Assembly (NCBI GenBank): GCA_964391195.1
Contig: CAYMLG010000017.1
Coordinates: 1-64,000 of the forward strand
Length of the DNA stretch: 64,000 nt
Direction: 5' to 3'
Origin: JAAYXE01 sp964391195
GTDB taxonomy: Bacteria > Chloroflexota > Anaerolineae > Anaerolineales > UBA4823
The translations under genes were made by a program, and so were the position numbers. The notes beneath the pieces were generated by a model. It was not told where the DNA came from. It ran no database searches and saw nothing but the letters and a program-made list of their open reading frames with translations. Of the stretch, positions 53,433 to 61,286 are shown piece by piece (positions within the stretch are counted from its first letter, which is position 1; each line of letters starts with the position of its first letter).

Positions 53433-54713
53433 TCAGTCGAGCTGGATGGTTTCGTCGCGGGCGGGGCCGACGGAGATGGCCTTTACCGGGACTTCGACCA
53501 GTTCTTCGATCCGGCGCACGTAGGCCTGGGCCTGGGCGGGAAGGTCGGAGAAGCGCCGGGCGGCCCGGGTGGACTGCTGCCAGCCCTCGAGCTCGATGTA
53601 CACCGGTTCGACCCGCTCCAGCCAGTGGGCGTCGCCGTCCCAGTAATGGCGGATTTCCCCGCTCTGCGGGTGGCGATAGCCGGTGCAGATCTTGATGTGC
53701 GGCAGGGTGTCGAGCACATCCAGCTTGGTGAGGGCGATGTCTGTGCAGCCGTTGAGGCGGGCGGTGAACCGCACCAGCTCGGCATCGAACCAGCCACAGC
53801 GCCGCGGCCGGCCGGTGACGGTGCCGTATTCGTGGCCTTCTCGCTGCAGGGTTTCGCCCACCTGATCGAGGAGTTCGGTGGGCATCGGGCCGGCGCCCAC
53901 GCGGGTGGTGTAGGCCTTGACCACACCGGTGATGCGCTCCAGGTGGCCAGGGGCGATCCCCAGGCCGGCCGTCGCCCCGCCCGCCAGGGTGGTCGAGGCG
54001 GAGCAGAACGGGTAGGTGCCCCAGGTGTTGTCCAACAGCGCGGCCTGGGCGCCTTCCAGGAGAATGTTCCCCCCGCGGGCGATGGCCTCCTGGAGCGCCT
54101 GAAAGGGCTCATGTACGTAGCTGCGGGTGCGCTCGTACTGTTCCAGGGTCTGGTGGTAGATCGTCTCGAAATCCAGGGGCTCCAGCCCGAAGGCGGCGAA
54201 CAGGGCGTTCTTCACCCTCAGTTGGACGCGCAGCTTTTCGGCGAAGACCTGTGGGTCTTGCAGGTCGAAGAGGCGGATGCCGTTGTAGCTGACTTTATCG
54301 GCGTAGACTGGGCCAATGCCGCGACGGGTGGTACCGGTGCGGGCCGCGCCTTTGGCCGTCTCGTAAATCTCCTCCACCAGGGGGTGGTAGGGGAGGATGA
54401 GGTTGCAGCGCGGCGAAACCCAGAGCCGGCCTTCGAGGGAGATGCCGCTTGATTGGATCTGGTCCACTTCTTCGAGCAGGGTGTTCAGGTTGACGACCAC
54501 CCCGGGGCCAATGACACATTTGCTGTGCGGGTTGGAGAAGCCGTTTGGGATCAGGCGGAGCTTGAAGGTGCCGAATTGATTGACGACCGTGTGACCGGCG
54601 TTATCGCCGCCGTTGAAGCGAGCGACGAACTCGGCGCGGTCGCAGAGCATGTCTACGATTTTGCCTTTGGCTTCGTCCCCCCACTGGCAGCCGACGACAG
54701 CAGTGACTGACAT
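53433..54713 (-). CDS. purA: Adenylosuccinate synthetase
   Basis: Product of 426 aa. It joins IMP and aspartate with GTP to make adenylosuccinate, the substrate of PurB. The N-terminal GTP loop reads GCQWGDEAKGKIVD; the usual GDEGKGK has Gly where this has Ala, a variant I do not consider disabling. Other landmarks are FNGGDNAGHTVV, TTRRGIGPVYADKVSYNGIR and KLDVLDTLPHIKICTGY. The start at 54713 has AAGGAG 7 nt upstream; the longer frame lacks family sequence. A terminator-like hairpin (54768-54827) precedes it. Confidence 0.95.
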   Translation of the reverse strand: MSVTAVVGCQWGDEAKGKIVDMLCDRAEFVARFNGGDNAGHTVVNQFGTFKLRLIPNGFSNPHSKCVIGPGVVVNLNTLLEEVDQIQSSGISLEGRLWVSPRCNLILPYHPLVEEIYETAKGAARTGTTRRGIGPVYADKVSYNGIRLFDLQDPQVFAEKLRVQLRVKNALFAAFGLEPLDFETIYHQTLEQYERTRSYVHEPFQALQEAIARGGNILLEGAQAALLDNTWGTYPFCSASTTLAGGATAGLGIAPGHLERITGVVKAYTTRVGAGPMPTELLDQVGETLQREGHEYGTVTGRPRRCGWFDAELVRFTARLNGCTDIALTKLDVLDTLPHIKICTGYRHPQSGEIRHYWDGDAHWLERVEPVYIELEGWQQSTRAARRFSDLPAQAQAYVRRIEELVEVPVKAISVGPARDETIQLD

Positions 54714-54767
54714 AGATCCACTCCTTACCGGGGCCGTGCGCATCTGGCGGCGCAGCCCCGGACATAG

Positions 54768-54827
54768 AAAAACGGCGCCTCACCGGGGTGTAGCGAAAGC
54801 GGGCTGCACAGCCTGTCACCCCGGTGA
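54768..54827 (-). terminator. Terminator-like hairpin between epimerase and purA
   Basis: An 11-bp stem (54780-54790 / 54817-54827) with a 26-nt loop region; on the minus strand a GGCGCC and five T follow (54768-54772). It ends the epimerase transcript or, less likely, attenuates purA. Confidence 0.65.
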
Positions 54828-54875
54828 TGGGCGGCGAAAGACACCCCGACACAGGCTCCTTGGCAGGAAAAACGC

Positions 54876-55829
54876 TCAGCGGCTCAGCGGGCGGGTGGGC
54901 GGCTCGCGCCGGAAGCGCGGATCGCGGGCGATGGTGAGGCGCAGCCCATCGGCAATGGAGATATGGGGCTGGTAGCCGAGCTTTTCCCGGGCCAGGGAGA
55001 GATCGGCGCACATGCGGGAGACGCCGGCATCGGTGCGAGGATTGCTGATCACTTCGGCGTTCACCCCGGTGACCTCCATCACCAGCCGCACCAAATCGCG
55101 AACGCTGGTCTCGATCCCGCTGCCGATATTGATTACGGCGTTATCGATGCCCGGGGCGGTGGCAGCGGCGATCATGGCGCTGACCACATCATCCACGAAA
55201 ACGTAATCACGGGTCTGGGAACCATCGCCGTTCATCACCAGGGTGCCGCCGCGCAGGGCCTGGCGCAGAAAGTTAGGGATGACCGGTGGGTGAGAGGGGG
55301 GCAGGCGCTGGCCCGGGCCGTAAGCGTTGAAGATACGCAGGCTGACGGTTTCGATGCCCCACAGATCGCCGATGGTGCGCACGTAATACTCAGCCGAGAG
55401 TTTGGACACCGCGTAAGGGGAGCGGGGGTTGGGATGCATGCTTTCGTTGAGTGGCTGCTCTCCCTGGTCGCCGTAGACCGCGCCGGAGGAGGCGAAGACC
55501 ACCCGGCGCACGCCCACGTCGCGCATGGCTTCCATCAGGCTGACGGTGCCGCCCACGTTGGAGGCGTTGTATTCGCGCGGGTAGAGCACCGACTCGGGCA
55601 CTGCGACCCGCGCCGCCAGGTGATAGACGCAGTCTACTTCCTGGAGCAGGGTCCAGAGCTTGGGGCGGTCGTTGACATCGCCGCGGGTGAAGAGCACATC
55701 GGGCGAGAGGGCTTGAGGGTCGCCGGTGGAGAGGTCGTCGAGCCCACGCACCTGGTGTCCCTCTCGGGCCAGGTAGTTGGCGAGGGTCGAACCCAGAAAA
55801 CCAGCCGCGCCGGTGATTAAGAAGTTCAT
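54876..55829 (-). CDS. NAD-dependent sugar-nucleotide epimerase/dehydratase
   Basis: Product of 317 aa of the extended SDR class (GalE-like). The NAD motif FLITGAAGFLGSTLANYL, the Ser/Tyr/Lys active site (SSGAVYGD, YAVSKLSAEYY) and the substrate-region motif RIFNAYGPGQR are intact. UDP-glucose/GlcNAc 4-epimerase activity is likely but other sugar-nucleotide conversions cannot be excluded. A minus-strand TATAAT at 55889-55894 may be its -10. The C-terminal Arg/Pro-rich tail (RFRREPPTRPLSR) is not part of the fold. Confidence 0.88.
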   Translation of the reverse strand: MNFLITGAAGFLGSTLANYLAREGHQVRGLDDLSTGDPQALSPDVLFTRGDVNDRPKLWTLLQEVDCVYHLAARVAVPESVLYPREYNASNVGGTVSLMEAMRDVGVRRVVFASSGAVYGDQGEQPLNESMHPNPRSPYAVSKLSAEYYVRTIGDLWGIETVSLRIFNAYGPGQRLPPSHPPVIPNFLRQALRGGTLVMNGDGSQTRDYVFVDDVVSAMIAAATAPGIDNAVINIGSGIETSVRDLVRLVMEVTGVNAEVISNPRTDAGVSRMCADLSLAREKLGYQPHISIADGLRLTIARDPRFRREPPTRPLSR

Positions 55830-55888
55830 AGCCTACCTATCTTTTCTGCGTGGGGTGCGATTGTTGGAGGAAGAGTCGCAACGTTTGC

Positions 55889-55894
55889 ATTATA
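55889..55894 (-). promoter_or_regulatory. -10 hexamer (TATAAT) of the epimerase gene
   Basis: Minus-strand TATAAT, 59 nt before the epimerase ATG, with no strong -35. Confidence 0.45.
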
Positions 55895-56025
55895 GCACGA
55901 GGCAAAAGGGTGTTGTGTCCGTGAGGCGATTCAGCAATCTCAAGCGTCCGGTGGGTGGAAGTCGGGGCGATGACCCGCGACGCGGTGGGCGCGAGGCGGG
56001 AAAGGTTATGATCATACCTGCATGG

Positions 56026-56031
56026 TAAAAT
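56026..56031 (+). promoter_or_regulatory. Extended -10 (TGGTAAAAT) of the metallopeptidase-like gene
   Basis: The hexamer TAAAAT ends 8 nt before the ATG at 56040, so the mRNA is probably leaderless. This also argues against the in-frame ATG at 56022, which lies upstream of the hexamer. Confidence 0.55.
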
Positions 56032-56039
56032 CGAACCAA

Positions 56040-57326
56040 ATGGTCGTGAAAGTGTGGCAATTGATTCTTAGGGGCCTGAACGTTTGTCTGGCGCTGCTGG
56101 TGTTGGCGCTGCTGCTGGGGGGCAGCACGCTGCCGCCCGGGAACCAGGTGGAACGGATTCGGGCCTATACCCGTGGCCAGGAATTCGATTATGCCGGGTG
56201 GATGATCGAGGCGCTGGGCAAGAAGATCACCCAGTTCTCCCTGGGGACGAGCAGTTATCTGCCCTGGGAACGCCGCCATGAAGTGATGTACGAGTATTTG
56301 GGGTTGGTGATGGAGATCCAATACCTGGAGTTCCAACTCAACGACGTGTTCGCCAACCCCGAGATCGAGGATCCGGCGACGGTTTCGAAGCCTATTATCG
56401 CCGATCTGGAGCGGCTGTCGAAACGCAAAGCTGACCTCGAGCCGGTAGCCGAGGAAATCCTGGAGAGCCAGGTGGCCGCCATCGCGGCCGAGATGGGGCT
56501 GACTCTCGGCGGGCAGCCGGTCCCCCCGGTGCTGTATCACAGCACACCGCTGCCTCTGGCGCTGATCGTCTCCCCGCGCGAGGAGATCCGCCAACTGGCC
56601 GATATCTCTCTGCTGCCGAGTATCCCGCTGGATGAGCAAATTGCGTTGGAGGACCAGGTGGACGCCGGGCTGGGCGTCTCGTCTCTGGTGGTGCATGTGG
56701 GTGGGGTGGGCGTCTACCCGACGATGGTATACCAGACCGGCGATCTCAACTGGTTGAGCGAGACCGTGTCGCATGAGTGGGTGCACAACTTTTTGACGCT
56801 GCGTCCGCTGGGCGCCAGCTACCTCAGCAGCCCGACGCTGCGCACGATGAACGAAACCGCCGCCTCAATCGCCGGAAAGGAAATGGGGCGGGCGCTGTTC
56901 GAGCGCTTTTATCCGGATCTGCTCGCAAAGGAGGGACAGGGAGGGAAGCAGAGGGAGGCCAAAATTGTGGTCCAAGAACGACCGGCTTTCGATTTCACCA
57001 ACGAGATGCGCATCACCCGCGTGGAGGTGGACCGGCTGCTGGGGGAGGGGAAGATCGAAGAGGCCGAAGCCTACATGGAACAGCGCCGGGCCGTCTTTTG
57101 GGAACATGGCTACCGGAGTATTCGCAAGCTGAACCAGGCTTATTTCGCTTTTTACGGGGCTTATGCCGACAGCCCGGGGGGTGGGGCAGCCGGGGAGGAC
57201 CCGGTGGGCGCGGCAGTGCGCGAGCTGCGCGCCCAAAGCCCAACCCTGGCGGCTTTCTTGAACCGCATCTCGTGGATGACGAGCTTCGAGCAGCTTCAGG
57301 AAGCTGTTTATGGCGATTTACCCTGA
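56040..57326 (+). CDS. Uncharacterised membrane-anchored protein with HExxH zinc-peptidase motif
   Basis: Product of 428 aa. One membrane segment lies near the N-terminus (about residues 8-28); the rest is soluble and probably outside. It contains VSHEWVHNFL, a canonical HExxH (His245-Glu246-His249), followed 23 residues later by NETAASIAGKEMG, where Glu272 is placed as a third zinc ligand as in gluzincins. Residues 85-155 are helical and charged. I do not recognise the family by name. An insertion-like Gly/Glu/Lys stretch (KEGQGGKQREAK) occurs near residue 300. Metallopeptidase activity is inferred from the motif alone. Confidence 0.65.
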   Translation: MVVKVWQLILRGLNVCLALLVLALLLGGSTLPPGNQVERIRAYTRGQEFDYAGWMIEALGKKITQFSLGTSSYLPWERRHEVMYEYLGLVMEIQYLEFQLNDVFANPEIEDPATVSKPIIADLERLSKRKADLEPVAEEILESQVAAIAAEMGLTLGGQPVPPVLYHSTPLPLALIVSPREEIRQLADISLLPSIPLDEQIALEDQVDAGLGVSSLVVHVGGVGVYPTMVYQTGDLNWLSETVSHEWVHNFLTLRPLGASYLSSPTLRTMNETAASIAGKEMGRALFERFYPDLLAKEGQGGKQREAKIVVQERPAFDFTNEMRITRVEVDRLLGEGKIEEAEAYMEQRRAVFWEHGYRSIRKLNQAYFAFYGAYADSPGGGAAGEDPVGAAVRELRAQSPTLAAFLNRISWMTSFEQLQEAVYGDLP

Positions 57327-57417
57327 TTCACCCCCGATCCCGGTGAGCCTTCGCACGATCACCCGCGGAACCTGCGGGGCGGTGAGATATCCGTCCAAAC
57401 CCTGTCGATTTTTGGTT

Positions 57418-57423
57418 TAAAAT
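57418..57423 (+). promoter_or_regulatory. -10 hexamer (TAAAAT) of the DUF368 gene
   Basis: TAAAAT 70 nt before the ATG at 57494, in a TTTGGTTTAAAAT setting. Confidence 0.45.
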
Positions 57424-57493
57424 AGCCCTTTGATCTGCTGCGGCTGCCCCTCCGTGTACTGGGGTAATTTTAGCGCTACCAGAGGATTTATCC

Positions 57494-58408
57494 ATGAGTG
57501 TAATCAATAAGGAAACAGAAGGTTCAACCGGACAGTTCGAGCAGCCCCAGGCGGCACCGGAGACAAAAGCGGTGAGGAAACATCAAGGGATGGAGTGGTT
57601 TCTGCGGCTCATTAAAGGGGCGCTGGTAGGGATCGGCGCAATCGTGCCAGGGCTATCGGGCGGGGTGTTGGCGGTTGTGTTCGGGCTGTACGAACCGCTG
57701 CTGCGCTTTCTGGCGAACCCACTGTTTCGATTCGTCGATAATTTCCGTTATTTCCTTCCGGTGGGGATTGGGGGCGTGTTGGGGATCATCGGCTTTTCTG
57801 CGGTGGTGGATTACGCCTTCACCCATTACGCCGCCCCATTCACCTGGCTGTTCATCGGTTTTATCAGCGGCACATTCCCGTCCCTGATCAAGACCTCGGG
57901 GAAGGAAGGGCGGAAGACCTGGCATTGGTTCCTGCTGCTGGTCATGACCGTGGGCACTTTTTTCTTAATGCAGTGGATGGAGACGATCCGGCAGGTGACG
58001 GTGGACCCCAACCTGGGGGTGTGGCTGCTGAGCGGGCTGCTGGTGGGCCTGGGCCTGGTGGTGCCGGGGATGAGCCCTTCGAATTTCCTGATCTATCTGG
58101 GCCTCTACCAGCCGATGGCCAGCGGCATCCGCCAGCTCGATCTGGGCGTGATTCTCCCATTGACCTTGGGGCTGATCATCTGTGTATTGGTAGTGGCCAA
58201 GTTCGTCTCCTGGTTATTCCGAAGGGCCTACACCTTTATGTATCATTTCATCCTGGGAATTGTGGTGGGCTCGACGGCTGCCATCATCCCGGAGAGTGTC
58301 ACCGGCTGGGAGGTTGCGGCCAGCGCAGTTTTGTTCGTGGTTGGGGTCCTGGCCTCGTTCGGCCTGTCCAAGTTGGATGAGAAGTACCCGCACGAATCGC
58401 TGTTCTAG
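57494..58408 (+). CDS. DUF368 membrane protein (PopT-like polyprenyl-phosphate transporter family)
   Basis: Product of 304 aa with about eight membrane segments. Two internally related motifs mark DUF368: GALVGIGAIVPGLSGGVLAV near residue 42 and GLLVGLGLVVPGMSPSNFLI near residue 180. DUF368 proteins have been linked to recycling of undecaprenyl phosphate across the membrane; that function is assigned here by family only. A ribosome-binding site (AGAGGA) lies 8 nt before the ATG. It fits the window's many envelope genes. Confidence 0.88.
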   Translation: MSVINKETEGSTGQFEQPQAAPETKAVRKHQGMEWFLRLIKGALVGIGAIVPGLSGGVLAVVFGLYEPLLRFLANPLFRFVDNFRYFLPVGIGGVLGIIGFSAVVDYAFTHYAAPFTWLFIGFISGTFPSLIKTSGKEGRKTWHWFLLLVMTVGTFFLMQWMETIRQVTVDPNLGVWLLSGLLVGLGLVVPGMSPSNFLIYLGLYQPMASGIRQLDLGVILPLTLGLIICVLVVAKFVSWLFRRAYTFMYHFILGIVVGSTAAIIPESVTGWEVAASAVLFVVGVLASFGLSKLDEKYPHESLF

Positions 58409-58494
58409 GAGGCCGGTCCTCTCACTTCGAAGCCTGAGCGATAGCTGAGCTCATCGGGCCCCGGCTCGAACTATCCAATCTACTTCATTATTGG

Positions 58495-58500
58495 TAAAAT
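58495..58500 (+). promoter_or_regulatory. Extended -10 (TGGTAAAAT) ahead of the DsbA-cyclophilin gene
   Basis: The element gives a leader of about 65 nt that contains the hairpin at 58515-58542. Confidence 0.45.
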
Positions 58501-58514
58501 GAGAGTGTTCCCCG

Positions 58515-58550
58515 GAGTGGCGGCTGCAATTCTCCGCCACTCTGTTTTTA
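58515..58550 (+). terminator. Terminator/attenuator hairpin in the leader of the DsbA-cyclophilin gene
   Basis: A perfect 9-bp stem (58515-58523 / 58534-58542) followed by TGTTTTTA. It lies after the -10 at 58495-58500, so it may attenuate the selenoprotein gene, or it may simply end the DUF368 transcript. Confidence 0.65.
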
Positions 58551-58571
58551 CCACCACGATGGAGGCGTTTC

Positions 58572-59924
<1,353 letters not shown>

Positions 59925-59940
59925 CCGATGAAAGCATATT

Positions 59941-59982
59941 CCGGGATGAGCCGCTCCACCCTGGTGGAACGACTCATCCCGG
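59941..59982 (+). terminator. Hairpin after the DsbA-cyclophilin gene
   Basis: A perfect 10-bp outer stem (59941-59950 / 59973-59982) with an inner CCACC/GGTGG stem, 16 nt after the stop; no T-run follows. Confidence 0.55.
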
Positions 59983-59997
59983 AGGTTAAGATGTGAA

Positions 59998-61236
59998 GTG
60001 GGGGATGCTGTGAACGAACCGAAAGTAAGCTGGCTGTCGGTGGCTCAACTGGCTCTCTCGGCGGTGGCGGTCCTGGGGCTGTGGGGGATCGCCCTCATCA
60101 TCGTTTTCGTCGGGCTGCTGGGCTGGCTTGGCCCCGCCAATGAAGATCCTCTCCCCCTGTTCCTGCTGGCCTCCGGCCTGGCCTTCAGCGGTCTGCTCAT
60201 CCTGCCTTCGGTGATCTATGCCGGGCTGAGGGTGATGGGCCGTCCGGCGAAGCAAGGCCTGCGGCTGCCGGGGGTCCTGCGGCCCACGCTGCTCATTTTC
60301 TTGCTGCCGCTGGTGCTGCTCCTGGGTTACTGGCTGGCGACCGGCACGGAGATCGCCTGGTTGGGCCTGCCGCTGGTGCACGTAGTGGCCATTGCGCTGC
60401 CGGTGCTCTGGCTGCTGTTCATCACGATCCGCAGGCTGCCGTGGGGGACACCGCAGCGGGTTTGGGGGGTGCTGGCGAGCGGACTGCTGCTCGGACCGAC
60501 GATTATTCTGTTCGCCGAACTGGTGATCGTCCTGGTGGGTATCGTCCTGCTGGGTGTATGGCTCGCCAACCAGCCCATCCTGGAACAGGAACTGCTCCGG
60601 CTGATGGAAGGGATGACCGACCCGCTCCAGGCCCAGGAAGAGATCATGAAACTGCTCTCCCCCTACCTGGCCACGCCGGGGGCGCTCCTGGCGAGCCTGA
60701 CCTTTTTCTCGGTGCTCGTTCCGCTGATCGAAGAGGCTTTTAAGCCGGTCGGTGTATGGCTGCTGGCAGGGCGCGGCTTATCGCCGGTGGGCGGGTTTGT
60801 CGCCGGGGCGATCAGCGGGGCGGGGTACGCTCTGTTCGAGAGCCTGGCGCTGGCCAGCACCGGCGAGGACTGGCTGTATGTGGTCGTAGCCCGGATCGGC
60901 ACAGGGGCGGTCCACATCTTGAACACCGCGCTTGTCGGCTGGGCGCTGGTCGGGGCATGGCAGGAGAGGCGCTATCTACGCCTCGGGGTGGCTTACCTGA
61001 CCGCAGTGGCGATTCACGGGCTGTGGAATGGGCTGACCGTGTTCGCCACTTTCTCCTCCCTGGGGGAGGTGCTGCCCGGCCTGGAGAGGATGCCTTGGTT
61101 GGAACGGGTGGCGGACGCCGCGCCGTTAAGCCTGGGGACAATGACCCTGATGGCATTGATCGTCCTGGTGCTTTCCAACCGGGCGGTGCACCGCACGGAG
61201 CCCTTGTTGGAGAGCCCGCAGTCGATAACGGGCTAG
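59998..61236 (+). CDS. PrsW-family intramembrane protease-like protein
   Basis: Product of 412 aa with about ten membrane segments. The PrsW/CPBP-type motifs are present in order: IEEAFKPVGVW (about 243), GYALFESLAL (about 277), GAVHILNTALVG (about 306) and AIHGLWNGL (about 340), providing the Glu and His residues used by this glutamic/metal-type membrane protease group. Bacillus PrsW cleaves an anti-sigma factor; no such target is adjacent. The start is a GTG at 59998 (GGAGG 12 nt upstream) or a GTG at 60010 (GGGGG 5 nt upstream). Confidence 0.8.
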   Translation: MGDAVNEPKVSWLSVAQLALSAVAVLGLWGIALIIVFVGLLGWLGPANEDPLPLFLLASGLAFSGLLILPSVIYAGLRVMGRPAKQGLRLPGVLRPTLLIFLLPLVLLLGYWLATGTEIAWLGLPLVHVVAIALPVLWLLFITIRRLPWGTPQRVWGVLASGLLLGPTIILFAELVIVLVGIVLLGVWLANQPILEQELLRLMEGMTDPLQAQEEIMKLLSPYLATPGALLASLTFFSVLVPLIEEAFKPVGVWLLAGRGLSPVGGFVAGAISGAGYALFESLALASTGEDWLYVVVARIGTGAVHILNTALVGWALVGAWQERRYLRLGVAYLTAVAIHGLWNGLTVFATFSSLGEVLPGLERMPWLERVADAAPLSLGTMTLMALIVLVLSNRAVHRTEPLLESPQSITG

Positions 61237-61276
61237 AATCAAAACAGGGACCGCTTGCCCGGTCCCTGTTTTGATT
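61237..61276. terminator. Bidirectional terminator between PrsW-like and acylase genes
   Basis: Perfect 16-nt arms (61237-61252 / 61261-61276) with an 8-nt loop and T/A runs in the outer stem, between convergent genes. Confidence 0.85.
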
Positions 61277-61286
61277 CAGGTGATGT

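Noticed and set aside
53433..54713. PurA as inactive because GDEGKGK reads GDEAKGK
   Set aside because: All other signature regions are intact, and I recall Ala at this position in some PurA groups, so loss of function is not supported.
54768..54827. A purine riboswitch upstream of purA
   Set aside because: Only a simple hairpin with a T-run is visible; no three-way junction or conserved purine-aptamer core could be recognised.
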